Assembly: GCF_008704535.1 (NCBI RefSeq)
Contig: NZ_CP023701.1
Coordinates: forward strand, 2,604,001-2,668,000
DNA length: 64,000 nucleotides
Direction: 5' to 3'
DNA from: Streptomyces subrutilus
GTDB taxonomy: Bacteria > Actinomycetota > Actinomycetes > Streptomycetales > Streptomycetaceae
Below, piece after piece: positions 32,801 to 40,515 of this stretch (the stretch's first letter is position 1; every line of letters begins with the position of its first letter). The notes under the pieces were generated by a model, which saw nothing but the letters and a program-made list of their open reading frames with translations, was not told the DNA's origin and searched no databases. The translations under genes and the position numbers were made by a program.

Positions 32801-33843
32801 GCGGGGTCACCCTCGGGGTGCGCCTGGACGACGCGCCCGAGGGCCGGCCGCGCCCGGCGGCCGTCCGCGCCGCGGGCCCGGCGGGCGGCGCCGCGGGGGC
32901 GCCGGCCGTCTGCCTGTCCGCGTGGGTGGAGGGCGCGGGGCCGTCGGCCTCCGGGGCGGCCTGGTACGCGCGGGTCGACGAGGCCCTGGGCCGCTGCCGG
33001 GACTACCGGCCCGCTCCGGAGTTCTTCGCCTCGGCGGCCCGGCGGGAGTTCGAGATCGCGCCGGCGTTCCGGACCGTGCGGCGGCTGTGGACCGGGCCGG
33101 GCGAGGCCGTGGCCCACGTGGACCGGCCGGACGCGCCGCCCGAGGCCGCCTGGGAGGCGTGCCTGCTGCCGCTGCTGGCGGCGGTCGGGCCGGAGGACCG
33201 CTACCGGCCGGTGGCCTTCGACACGGTCCGGTTCCACGGGCCGCTCCCGGAGGACTTCTGGGTCCACTGCTCCGTGGCTCCGGGGCTGCCGGGCCGGGAG
33301 GCGCGGGCGGACGTGGTGGTCGCCGGGCCGGACGGGCGGCCGGTCGCGGAGTTCGGGGGGATCCGGCTGCACCGGCTGGAAACGGCCGGTGTCGGGGACG
33401 TGACCCGGTGGCTGTCCGACACCGCACTGCGGTTTTCCGACCTTGCCGTGGGCACCGTGGCGGACCTGACGCAGACGCCGAGGCGGGTGTTCACCTCGGC
33501 GCTGGCCGTGCTGCGCCCCTCGTTCGCCGCCGCGCCACCGGTGCCCGCGGGGGCCGTGGCCCGGCCCGGGCCGCACCTCGCGCGCCCCGTGCCGGAGGCC
33601 GCGGACGGGGCGGGGCCGGCCGCGGCCGGGCCGCATCCGCTCGTCGCCGAGGCGGCAAGGGTGCTGGTCATGGAGCCGGCGCGGATCGACGTGCGGCGGC
33701 CGCTGCGGGACTACGGGCTGGATTCCCTGATGGCCGCTCAACTGCGGGGGAGGCTGGCCGCGGACCACGGCATCGCGTACTCGGTCGGCCAGTTGCTGGG
33801 AACGCTCAGCGTCGAACGTCTGATCGCCGTTTCGGGCCACTGA
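29824..33843 (+). CDS. Single-module type I polyketide synthase KS-AT-(degenerate DH)-ACP
   Basis: 1339 residues. The ketosynthase (about 8-430) has the full triad: C177 in DTACSSSL, H313 in EAHGTGT and H353 in NIGHTEAAAG. The acyltransferase (about 555-870) has S653 in GHSMGE and H757 in VASHSPLMDG, which is neither the clean malonyl (HAFH) nor methylmalonyl (YASH) signature. About 920-1190 resembles a dehydratase/product-template fold, but the HxxxGxxxxP box is not evident. The ACP carries S1301 in GLDSLMAAQ. No KR, ER, TE or docking domain is visible. The build recalls orsellinate-type iterative PKSs (AviM, CalO5). Codon 91 (30094-30096) is TTA, implying bldA control. The first roughly 100 codons are unusually AT-tolerant at third positions. 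Confidence 0.9.
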   Translation: MSSIDPVRTVAVVGMGCRFPGASGTDAFWKNLTANTDSITPIPSERFDAARYHSTTPGTPGRTVSRHGGFLDDPFSFDAPFFGISPAEAALLDPQHRLLLPVVWEALEDAGIAPSALAGSSTGVYIGQATGDYADTGLHVDPTLGEATGSRLRSMAAGRISYALDLRGPSMTIDTACSSSLVAVHTARQSLLSGEAEVAVAGGVNVILSPRDSIAYSQAEMLSPDGRCKFGDAGADGFVRSEGIGVVVLKPLPAALRDGDRVLALLPGSAVTNDGRGSGLLLKPAVSGQTAMFEAACRDAGVRPGDLDYVEAHGTGTPVGDAVELRALAAAVAGSRTARRPLRTGSVKSNIGHTEAAAGIAGLIKAVLAAHHGTVPASLHHHTPNPVLADLPVSVVTRNEPLGRGSGRALLGVSSFGLSGTNAHVVVAEHLPEPAASGSSGARRPGPPARAAVGAGRGAPPRPAPPAAEAALLVLSARSPAALERLAARYADFLGPDGAGRDLDLAEVCAAAALRRDAHPYRLWVTGSAHDELAAGLRELARGGRPDNGGAGPGVFGPGLRTVFVFPGQGSQWTGMGRALLESSAAFREALEACDAAVREEAGWSVLEVLRAPGEDFPDDVGTVQPVLWAMEVALAAYWREAGVTPDVCVGHSMGEVAAAVVAGGLGLRDGAAVICRRSALMRSLAGRGAMLATELSADRARELARSEAGGTVCVAAENAPESTVLSGERAGLERLARRLDERGVFHRPVRVNVASHSPLMDGITGELLEALADVAPVPAHTALYSTLRGTELDGPELDARYWVDNLREPVLFHGAVSALAKDADAVFVEISPHPVLQAALEDTLAAAGSASAVTGSTRRGRPERAELARSLGRVFAAGGRVRWERWFRDGSPHVPLPGYPWDEEHLRRPGAAGGAFGGPEPAEPAQPAGLGSYVRHFGPGEDLVGVRVRGLDLVAPVVSLAVLHAAAAARFPGGALIRDVRVGADPVPAGAGGVTLGVRLDDAPEGRPRPAAVRAAGPAGGAAGAPAVCLSAWVEGAGPSASGAAWYARVDEALGRCRDYRPAPEFFASAARREFEIAPAFRTVRRLWTGPGEAVAHVDRPDAPPEAAWEACLLPLLAAVGPEDRYRPVAFDTVRFHGPLPEDFWVHCSVAPGLPGREARADVVVAGPDGRPVAEFGGIRLHRLETAGVGDVTRWLSDTALRFSDLAVGTVADLTQTPRRVFTSALAVLRPSFAAAPPVPAGAVARPGPHLARPVPEAADGAGPAAAGPHPLVAEAARVLVMEPARIDVRRPLRDYGLDSLMAAQLRGRLAADHGIAYSVGQLLGTLSVERLIAVSGH

Positions 33844-33878
33844 TTTCGAACACCCGGAGAGGATTTCGAACGGCCCGT

Positions 33879-33906
33879 GAGGGGCGGCGCACCGGCGCCG
33901 CCCCTC
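33879..33906 (+). terminator. Hairpin terminator after the PKS gene
   Basis: Arms GAGGGGCGGCGC (33879-33890) and GCGCCGCCCCTC (33895-33906) are perfect 12-bp complements with the four-base loop ACCG, 36 bases after the PKS stop. It separates the PKS from the TetR gene downstream. Confidence 0.7.
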
Positions 33907-33912
33907 CTTCTG

Positions 33913-33950
33913 CGTTGTACTTTCAACCAATCATGGATCGTGGTACAACG
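33913..33950. promoter_or_regulatory. Inverted repeat, candidate operator of the adjacent TetR gene
   Basis: Perfect half-sites CGTTGTAC (33913-33920) and GTACAACG (33943-33950) are 22 bases apart, centre to centre 30 bp, about 30 bp upstream of the TetR start. The segment is less GC-rich than its surroundings. Its place suits autoregulation by the TetR protein. The long spacer may mean two separate sites. Confidence 0.5.
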
Positions 33951-33979
33951 TAGGCCATCCGACGGTGGCAGGAGCGGCA

Positions 33980-34642
33980 ATGGACGAACGACTTCACCCC
34001 CCGCACGAACCCGTGGTGGGACGCCGCGAGCGCAACAAACAGAAGGTGCGCGGTCGTTTGTACACGGCCGCCCTGGAACTGTTCAGCGAAAAGGGCTACG
34101 AGCACACCTCGGTCGACGAGATCGCCGAGGCGGCCGACGTGGCGCGCGGCACCTTCTTCAACCACTTCCAGCGCAAGGAGGACCTCATCAGCGCGTGGGG
34201 CGAGGAACGGCGCGAGCGGCTGCGGGCCGAGCTCAACGCCTCCCCCACGGACAAGCACGAGTGTCTGCCGCTGGCGCTGGACCGCTGTATGCGCATCCTC
34301 GCCGAGATCAACGAGGGCGAGCGGAAGACCACCCAGTCCATGCTCAGCGCCTGGGTGAAGGCCGGCCGGCCGCTCCAGGAGGAGCCCTACCTCACCGACA
34401 TATTCGCCTGTGTCATCGAGGACGCCCGCAGCCACGGCGAGATCCCGGCGAGCGTCAGCGCGCGGCGCGCGGGCCACGTCCTGCGCGACGTCTACTTCGG
34501 CACCCTCTACCGCTGGTGCCAGGAACCGGCGGACGCCTTCGAGCTCCGCGCGGAGCTGCACGCGGCGTGCGACATCGTGCTGAACGGGATCACCGGACGG
34601 TCCTGGGCCGCGGTCCCGGCCGGGCACGCCGCGGACCGCTGA
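33980..34642 (+). CDS. TetR-family transcriptional regulator
   Basis: A 220-residue TetR-type repressor. The N-terminal helix-turn-helix (about 25-70) reads AALELFSEKGYEHTSVDEIA, EAADVARGTFFNHFQRKED. The rest is a helical ligand domain without recognisable specificity. The ATG at 33980 with AGGAG five bases upstream is preferred over an upstream in-frame GTG. It follows the PKS on the same strand behind a hairpin terminator, with an inverted repeat in its own promoter. It may respond to the cluster product and control export or the PKS. Confidence 0.85.
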   Translation: MDERLHPPHEPVVGRRERNKQKVRGRLYTAALELFSEKGYEHTSVDEIAEAADVARGTFFNHFQRKEDLISAWGEERRERLRAELNASPTDKHECLPLALDRCMRILAEINEGERKTTQSMLSAWVKAGRPLQEEPYLTDIFACVIEDARSHGEIPASVSARRAGHVLRDVYFGTLYRWCQEPADAFELRAELHAACDIVLNGITGRSWAAVPAGHAADR

Positions 34643-34787
34643 CGCCCACCGTCCCGACGCCTCGGCGCGGAGCACCGGCACCCTCGGGAACCCTTCGGAT
34701 TTCCGTACAGAAGCACCCAGGACCGCACCCCTAGCCTGACGGTCGTCATACGGCCGATCCGGGCCGTTCCAGAGGGAGTTGCATCCG

Positions 34788-35435
34788 ATGCTGCGTCACG
34801 ACGCCCACTTCGTCCAGACCGACGACCTGATAGCCGCGCACATCGCCGAGGGAATCCTGCGCGATTCCGACGTGCGCGAACTCGACGCGACCTATCCGGC
34901 TCTCGACTCCTTCGAGAAGGTGGTGGTCTCCAACCGCGTGAAGCGGTTCCAGCTGAGCATCCAGTGGCTCTCCCGCGACGGGAAGCCGCTGGATGCGGCG
35001 GGGCGGCTCTCCGCGGTCTGGGCCCGGCTCCTGGACGAGCTGGACAGCGAGCGGTTCATCGCGCGGCTCGGCGCCGTGGTGGACCGCGACCTCTCCACCC
35101 TGCCGCGCGACATCGGGCTGTTCACCCACGCCAAGGGCGAGTACATCTCCATGCACCACGACGAGCCGGAGAAGGCCCTGACGGTCGTCCTGTACTTCAA
35201 CCAGGACTGGCCGGCGGACGGCGGCGGCCACTTCGAGGTCCGCGTCTCGCACAACCCCTCCACGGCCCCGGTGCAGTCGCTGCCCCCGGACGCCGGCACC
35301 ATGATCGCCTTCGACTCCTCCGTCTGGCACGCGACCTCCACGGTCACCACCGGGCGCACGCTGCGCGCCGCGGTCCTGGAGTTCTGGCGCGAGCGCCCCG
35401 CGAAGACCGCCCTGAACCCCTCGGGCGAGGGCTGA
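34788..35435 (+). CDS. 2-oxoglutarate/Fe(II)-dependent dioxygenase (prolyl-4-hydroxylase-like)
   Basis: A 215-residue protein of the 2OG-FeII oxygenase_3 type. The iron ligands are visible as HxD (H123 to D125 in SMHHDEPEKAL) and the distal H181 in VWHATSTV, with R193 positioned to bind 2-oxoglutarate in TGRTLRAAVLEFW. The ATG at 34788 is preferred to a TTG nine bases upstream because AGAGGGAG lies at the correct distance. It could be the last tailoring gene of the cluster (hydroxylation) or a free-standing hydroxylase; the 145-bp gap to the TetR gene leaves this open. Confidence 0.85.
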   Translation: MLRHDAHFVQTDDLIAAHIAEGILRDSDVRELDATYPALDSFEKVVVSNRVKRFQLSIQWLSRDGKPLDAAGRLSAVWARLLDELDSERFIARLGAVVDRDLSTLPRDIGLFTHAKGEYISMHHDEPEKALTVVLYFNQDWPADGGGHFEVRVSHNPSTAPVQSLPPDAGTMIAFDSSVWHATSTVTTGRTLRAAVLEFWRERPAKTALNPSGEG

Positions 35436-35602
35436 CCGCGGCCGGATTCCGGTGGTCCGTACGAGTGCGGTGGGCCGGGGTCTGTGGGTTTCGGGGTGGG
35501 GACCGCGGGGGCGGCCGTGCGTAGGCTGGATTCCGAGGCCGCATCACGCCGTTGACCTGGCGCTTCGCGGGGAGTGAGCTCGTAGGGGAAGGGGCGGCGC
35601 GG

Positions 35603-36586
35603 ATGCGTGAGCTGGTGGAGACGGCGCTGCGGTGGACGGCCGAGGGCCGGACCGGATTCCTGGCCCGGCCGGTCACCGAACAGGGCTTCGGCCCGCGGGA
35701 CCCGGCCGGAGCCGTCCTGATCGACGCGCACGGCCAGTGCGTCGGAGCGCTGTACAACGGGGTGTTCGACGCCGAACTGGCCGCCGACGCGGCCGCCCTG
35801 CCCGCCGGGCGGACCGCCCGGGTGTGCGAGGTGTCGGTGGCCGGCGCCGAGGCCGTCCAGGCCCGGCTGACCTGCGGCGGATCGGCGGAGATCCTGCTCC
35901 AGCCGCTGTCGTCGGTCCCCGCCGAGTGGTGGGAGCTGCTCGGGCAGGGTGCCGGGGTGGCCCTGGTGACCCGGTTGAACGAGGCCGCCGACCGGGCGGT
36001 CAGCGAGGTCGTCCGGGCCGTCGACCCGCCGGGGCACGACGCGGCCCGGCGGGCCGGCGAACTGCTGGCGGCCCGCCGGCCCGGGCGGGACGCCCTGTAC
36101 TCGGAGTCCGGCCTGGTGCTGGTGGAGGCCTACCCCTCCGCCCCGTTCCTGGTGATCGGCGGGAACGGGGAGCTGGCCGACGTCATCACCGCGCAGGCGT
36201 CCCTGCTCGGCTGGGGAGCGGCGTCCGTCGACAGCGCCGCCGCGGCCGGGAAGCTGCTCGCGGACCACCGGGACGCCGCCTGTCTGGTCATGCTCAGCCA
36301 CGACCCGGCGGTCGACGTGCCGACGCTGCGGGAGGCGCTGGCACTGGGCATCCCGTACGTGGGCGCGCTGGGCTCCCGCCGGACCACCGCCCGGCGCCGC
36401 GAGGGGCTGGCCGCGGCCGGGGTGGGCGAGGCGCGGCTGGCCCTGGTGCACGGCCCGATCGGGCTCGACCTGGGTGCCCGGACCCCGGCGGAGACGGCGC
36501 TCGCCATCTGCGCCGAGATCCTGGGCGTGCTGGGCGGGCGCGAGGCCCGGGCCCTGCGCGACTCGGACGGCCCGCTGCGGGGCTGA
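35603..36586 (+). CDS. XdhC/CoxI family protein (molybdenum-cofactor maturation of xanthine dehydrogenase type enzymes)
   Basis: A 327-residue protein. The N-terminal XdhC/CoxI domain (about 1-75) starts MRELVETALRWTAEGRTGFL, and the C-terminal Rossmann domain (about 185-320) has PFLVIGGNGELADVIT and IPYVGALGSRRTTARRRE. XdhC binds and sulfurates the molybdenum cofactor before its insertion into xanthine dehydrogenase or carbon monoxide dehydrogenase-like enzymes. No molybdoenzyme is encoded nearby. The ATG at 35603 after GGGGAAGGGG is used; an upstream in-frame start is possible. Confidence 0.85.
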   Translation: MRELVETALRWTAEGRTGFLARPVTEQGFGPRDPAGAVLIDAHGQCVGALYNGVFDAELAADAAALPAGRTARVCEVSVAGAEAVQARLTCGGSAEILLQPLSSVPAEWWELLGQGAGVALVTRLNEAADRAVSEVVRAVDPPGHDAARRAGELLAARRPGRDALYSESGLVLVEAYPSAPFLVIGGNGELADVITAQASLLGWGAASVDSAAAAGKLLADHRDAACLVMLSHDPAVDVPTLREALALGIPYVGALGSRRTTARRREGLAAAGVGEARLALVHGPIGLDLGARTPAETALAICAEILGVLGGREARALRDSDGPLRG

Positions 36587-36629
36587 GCCGCGGCCGGCGG
36601 GGCCGGGTGGAGCTGCGCACGGCAGGCGG

Positions 36630-36956
36630 TCAGGACTCGCCGAGGGCCCGCTTGAGCTGGGCCTTGTTCATGTCCGAGCGGCCGTGGACGTTGCGGCGCC
36701 GGGCCTCCGCGTAGAGCTGGTCGTACGTGGGGCCCTGGGCGCCGGAGTGGGAGTGCAGGCCACCGCGCCGGGAGGACGACATGTCCTCCAGGGACTCCTT
36801 GCTCGCGGTCTTGGACTCGCCCGCCCGCGCCCGCTCCTTGTTGACCGTCCGGGCGGCGATCTCCTTCGCCTTCTCCTCGGGCTCGCCGCGCCGCTCGACG
36901 CTCTCCTTGACGTGCTCGTACTGGCGCTCGCGCTTGGGTGATGATCCTCGGGGCAT
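36630..36956 (-). CDS. Small basic conserved Streptomyces protein (called plasmid stabilization protein)
   Basis: A 108-residue, highly charged protein starting MPRGSSPKRERQYEHVKESV. A conserved middle carries EIAARTVNKERARAGESKTA, and a C-terminal SAP/Rho-N-like element includes QLYAEARRRNVHGRSDMNKA, which in other proteins binds nucleic acid. It is very common in streptomycete chromosomes, often under the label plasmid stabilization protein, without evidence for plasmid partition. A role in DNA binding or stress is possible. Confidence 0.75.
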   Translation of the reverse strand: MPRGSSPKRERQYEHVKESVERRGEPEEKAKEIAARTVNKERARAGESKTASKESLEDMSSSRRGGLHSHSGAQGPTYDQLYAEARRRNVHGRSDMNKAQLKRALGES

Positions 36957-37089
36957 GACCGGTCTCCTCGCTCCGTCCCGGGCTCCGCTCCGGCGCTCTG
37001 CCGGCCTCCGTCCCGGGCGTGTACCCCGGATGCCGCACACCACCCCCGCAGAACAGAGCATTCCGGGCAAAGTGCGCGAAAATGACCTT

Positions 37090-37485
37090 ATGTACGCGAC
37101 CTTGAGCGTGGACAGGACCCTGACCAACATCGCCTGGTTCTTCGTCGTCGGGATCGTCGTGGTGGGCTTCCTCCTCGGCGGCTTCATCCTGGGCCGGCGG
37201 GTCCGGGACAAGGAGCCCGCTCCGCCCACCGCAGAGAGCCAGCCGCACCTCCCGGAGGGCGGAGCCGTCTACGAGGTCCGCGAGGAGCGGGAGTACGTGG
37301 AGTTCCCCCAGGCCGGCCTGAGACCGCACGACATGCAGGGCTACGGGAACTTCGGTTCCACCACCCACAGCCACCAGGAGGAGGCGCGGGCGGAACGCGA
37401 GTCCGGCTACGAGCACGTCGAGGGGCCGGACCCGCACCCCCAGCCCGGCTCTCCCCCGGATTCGGGTCGCGGCGCCCACAGCTGA
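37090..37485 (+). CDS. DUF6479 family small membrane protein
   Basis: A 131-residue protein with one transmembrane helix near the N-terminus (NIAWFFVVGIVVVGFLLGGF, then ILGRRVRDKE) and a long acidic, Gly/Pro-rich cytosolic tail. This is the layout of DUF6479, a family found almost only in Streptomyces and relatives. Function unknown. The start is the ATG at 37090; a GTG six codons upstream is in frame. It is divergent from the preceding small basic protein and convergent with the DNA ligase gene. Confidence 0.7.
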   Translation: MYATLSVDRTLTNIAWFFVVGIVVVGFLLGGFILGRRVRDKEPAPPTAESQPHLPEGGAVYEVREEREYVEFPQAGLRPHDMQGYGNFGSTTHSHQEEARAERESGYEHVEGPDPHPQPGSPPDSGRGAHS

Positions 37486-37557
37486 CCGCCGGCCCCGGGA
37501 CGCACCCGGCAGCCCCCGCCCACCGACCGCTCCGCGCTCCGAGCACCGCACGCCCCC

Positions 37558-37593
37558 GACCCGTGACCCGCGCTCCGGCGCGGGTCACGGGTC
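37558..37593. terminator. Bidirectional hairpin overlapping the ligase stop codon
   Basis: Arms GACCCGTGACCCGCGC and GCGCGGGTCACGGGTC are perfect 16-bp complements with the loop TCCG. The right arm includes the stop codon of the minus-strand ligase gene, and the DUF6479 gene on the plus strand ends 70 bases before. Confidence 0.75.
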
Positions 37594-38472
37594 CGTCCTC
37601 AGCCGCAGCACCTCGGGCGGCGGGTGCCGGGCCGAGGCGTGCCGGACCTCCGCCGCCAGCGGCGGGTCGAGCGGCCGGTAGGGGACCTCGCCGAGCCCGA
37701 TCGCGGTGACCGTGGCCCCGGCGGGCGCGGTGGCGGCCCGGGCGGCCACGACCGCCGCGACCTCCGTGCGCAGCGCGGCGGTCAGCGGGCTGGACACCAG
37801 CGGGGTCCCGTCCCCCACGGGCAGCACGAGCACCAGGGCGAGCGGCCGGCGCGGGGTGCCGGTGTAGCCGACCGCGGCGGCGTCCCGCACGTCGGTGTGG
37901 CGCAGCTTGCGCCAGCCGCGCCGCCCGGCCGGGTAGGACTGGTCCAGCCGCTTGACCACCAGGCCCTCGATGCCGCTGGCGGGCAGGGTCTCGTACCAGG
38001 TGGCGGCCAGGTCCGGGTCGGTGGTCATCGGCACCGGCTGGAGCGGCGGGCCCAGCGGCAGCAGCAGGTCGACGAGGAGCGCCCGGCGCCGTTCGTACGG
38101 GCGCCCCCGCACGTCCAGCCCGGCCAGCTCCAGGACGTCGAAGGCGGCGTACGAGGCGGGCAGGGTCTGCGCCAGGACGGCGGCCCGCGCGGGCGTGGCC
38201 GCCGCCCGCCGCTGGACCAGGGCGAAGTCGGTGCGGCCCTCGTGCCAGACCACCACCTCGCCGTCCAGGACGGTTCCGGCGGGCAGCAGGCGGGCGGCGG
38301 CCGCCAGGTCGGGGAAGGCGGCGGTGACGGTCCGGCCGGAGCGCGCCTGGAGGACGACCCCGTCGGCCGAGCGCAGCACCACGAGGCGGTGGCCGTCGAA
38401 CTTGGGCTCGTACGCCAGACCGGCCCCGCGCGGCAGGTCGCGCACGGCGGCGGCCAGCGCCACGCGGATCAC
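37585..38472 (-). CDS. ATP-dependent DNA ligase, LigD ligase-domain type
   Basis: A 295-residue ATP-dependent ligase. The adenylated lysine lies in motif I YEPKFDGHRLVVL near residue 24, motif III-like element FDVLELAGLDV and motif IV EGLVVKRLD follow, and the OB-fold (about 190-290) includes WRKLRHTDVRDAAAVGYTG. It is the stand-alone version of the ligase part of LigD and should seal breaks in non-homologous end joining. The GTG start overlaps the polymerase stop in GTGA, so translation is coupled. Confidence 0.9.
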   Translation of the reverse strand: MIRVALAAAVRDLPRGAGLAYEPKFDGHRLVVLRSADGVVLQARSGRTVTAAFPDLAAAARLLPAGTVLDGEVVVWHEGRTDFALVQRRAAATPARAAVLAQTLPASYAAFDVLELAGLDVRGRPYERRRALLVDLLLPLGPPLQPVPMTTDPDLAATWYETLPASGIEGLVVKRLDQSYPAGRRGWRKLRHTDVRDAAAVGYTGTPRRPLALVLVLPVGDGTPLVSSPLTAALRTEVAAVVAARAATAPAGATVTAIGLGEVPYRPLDPPLAAEVRHASARHPPPEVLRLRTDP

Positions 38473-39374
38473 GCGGCCGCTCCGCGCACCGCGGGCAGCC
38501 GGCCGACCCGGCCGGGTTCGGTCAGGGCGGCGAACAGGTCGCCGTCGCGGGCGAGCCGGGGGGCGATGTCGTCGGCGAGGAAGACCAGGTCGGCCGCGGT
38601 CCGGCAGGCCGCGACCTCCTGCCAGGAGACCGGCGCGGAGACGGTGGGCCGGGCCCGGGCGCGCAGGGTGTAGGGGGCGGCGGTGGTCTTGGCGGCGGCG
38701 TTCTGGCTGTGGTCCACGAAGACCTTGCCGGGGCGCAGGGCCTTGGCCATGCGGTGCACGACCAGGCCGGGCAGGTCCCGTTCGGCCTCTTGGGCGAGCC
38801 GCTTGGCGTAGGCGGACACCCGCTCGGAGGGGGTCGGCTCCAGGGGCACGGCCAGGTGCATGCCCTTGGAGCCGGAGGTCTTGGCGCAGGCGTGCAGCCC
38901 GTCGGCGGCGAGCCGCTCCCGCAGCCACAGGGCGGCGGCGCAGCACTCGACGACGGTGGCGGGCGGACCGGGGTCGAGGTCGAGGACCATCCGGTCGGCG
39001 CGGGCCGGGTGTCCGGCGGGCCACTGGGGGGTGTGGAACTCGACGACGAGGTTGGCGGCCCACATGAGGGCGGCCAGCCCGTCGACCACGACCTGCTCGG
39101 CGGACTGGTCCTCGGAGCGCGGCACGGGGGTGGTCCTCACCCAGTCGGGCGTGCCGGGCGGCGGGTTCTTGGTGAAGAACAGCTGCCCGCCGGGCCCGTC
39201 CGGATACCGCAGGAAGGACACCGGCCGGTCGTGGAGGTGGGCCAGCAGCGGGCCCGCGACGGTGGCGTAGTAGTGCAGCACCTCGCCCTTGGTGAAGCCG
39301 GTCTCCGGGTAGAGGACCTTGTCGAGATTGCTGAGCGCGATGCGCCGCCCCTCCACCAATGTGATCGGCGTCAT
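38469..39374 (-). CDS. NHEJ polymerase/primase (LigD polymerase domain)
   Basis: A 301-residue stand-alone LigD-type PrimPol. It starts MTPITLVEGRRIALSNLDKV, has the metal-binding DLDPG motif in RMVLDLDPGPPAT, and the SGSKGMHL segment for nucleotide binding. It extends and fills ends during non-homologous end joining together with Ku. The ATG at 39374 is preferred to a longer frame. It is divergent from ku across 31 bp, so the three repair genes share one tiny promoter region. Confidence 0.9.
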   Translation of the reverse strand: MTPITLVEGRRIALSNLDKVLYPETGFTKGEVLHYYATVAGPLLAHLHDRPVSFLRYPDGPGGQLFFTKNPPPGTPDWVRTTPVPRSEDQSAEQVVVDGLAALMWAANLVVEFHTPQWPAGHPARADRMVLDLDPGPPATVVECCAAALWLRERLAADGLHACAKTSGSKGMHLAVPLEPTPSERVSAYAKRLAQEAERDLPGLVVHRMAKALRPGKVFVDHSQNAAAKTTAAPYTLRARARPTVSAPVSWQEVAACRTAADLVFLADDIAPRLARDGDLFAALTEPGRVGRLPAVRGAAA

Positions 39375-39405
39375 ACGATGAGACTGCCACGAATCAGGAG
39401 GAACC

Positions 39406-40482
39406 GTGCGATCCATATGGAACGGGGCGATCTCCTTCGGCCTGGTCAGCATTCCGATCAAGCTCGTGAACGCCACCGAGAGCCACTCGATCTCCTTCCG
39501 TCAGATCCACCTCGCCGACGGCGGCCGGGTCCGCTACCGCAAGGTGTGCGAGCTGGACGGCGAGGAGGTGTCCGCGGCCGAGATCGGCAAGGGGTACGAG
39601 GAGGCCGACGGGTCGATCATCCCGATCACCGACGACGACCTCGCCCGGCTTCCGCTGGCGACGGCGAAGACGATCGAGATCATGTCGTTCGTGCCCGCGG
39701 AGGAGATCGATCCGCTGCAACTGGACGCCGCGTACTACCTCGCGGCGAACGGGGCGACGGCCGCGAAGCCGTACACCCTGCTGCGGGAGGCGCTGAAACG
39801 GAGCCGCAAGGTCGCGATCGCCAAGTACGCGCTGCGCGGCCGGGAGCGGCTGGGCATGCTGCGGGTGGTCGACGACGTGATCGCGATGCACGGCCTGCTG
39901 TGGCCGGACGAGATCCGGGCGCCCGAAGGCGTGGCCCCGGAGGGTTCGGTGTCGGTGCGCGACGCCGAGCTCGACCTGGCGGACGCCCTGATGGCGACCC
40001 TGGGCGAGGTGGAGATGGCCTCGCTGCACGACGACTACCGGGAGGCCGTGGAGTCGATGATCGCCGAGAAGTCGGGCGGGGCCTTCGAGCCGGCGGCCGA
40101 AGCGGAGGTCGCTCCGGCCGGCGGGAAGGTGATCGACCTGATGGCGGCGCTGGAGAACAGCGTGCGGGCGGCCAGGGCATCCCGGGGGGAGGGCGGGGAG
40201 GCGCAGGCGGCGGCAGAAGCGGAGGTGACGCCGATCCGGCGCGGAGCGGCCGCCGGCGCGGCCGCGCCCAAGGCGGTCGGCGGGAAGAAGTCGACGGCGC
40301 GGACCGCGAAGAGGGCGGCGCCGGCCGCGGCGAAGAAGAAGAGCACCGCGACGGCCGGGACGGCGAAGACGGCCAAACCGGCGGCGAAGAAGGCCGCGGC
40401 CAAGTCCGCGGCGGCCACCGCGAAGAAGGCCTCGACCGCGAAGAAGGCCGCTCCCGCACCCCGCAAGCGCACCTCGGCCTGA
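39406..40482 (+). CDS. ku: Ku DNA end-binding protein with long lysine/alanine-rich tail
   Basis: 358 residues. The core Ku domain (about 1-250) starts RSIWNGAISFGLVSIPIKLV and includes YRKVCELDGEEV and EALKRSRKVAIAKY. It forms a ring on double-strand break ends and recruits the LigD activities encoded next door. Residues 275-358 are a low-complexity Lys/Ala tail with AAKK-type repeats, resembling the DNA-binding tails of streptomycete Ku proteins. The start is a GTG with AGGAGGAAC upstream. Confidence 0.92.
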   Translation: MRSIWNGAISFGLVSIPIKLVNATESHSISFRQIHLADGGRVRYRKVCELDGEEVSAAEIGKGYEEADGSIIPITDDDLARLPLATAKTIEIMSFVPAEEIDPLQLDAAYYLAANGATAAKPYTLLREALKRSRKVAIAKYALRGRERLGMLRVVDDVIAMHGLLWPDEIRAPEGVAPEGSVSVRDAELDLADALMATLGEVEMASLHDDYREAVESMIAEKSGGAFEPAAEAEVAPAGGKVIDLMAALENSVRAARASRGEGGEAQAAAEAEVTPIRRGAAAGAAAPKAVGGKKSTARTAKRAAPAAAKKKSTATAGTAKTAKPAAKKAAAKSAAATAKKASTAKKAAPAPRKRTSA

Positions 40483-40515
40483 CCCGGCCGGCCCGCGGGC
40501 GCGGTCCGCCGAGGC

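Noticed and set aside
30094..33930. Minus-strand frame of 1278 codons across the PKS
   Set aside because: High-GC antisense shadow with no domain signature; the plus strand has KS, AT and ACP active sites.
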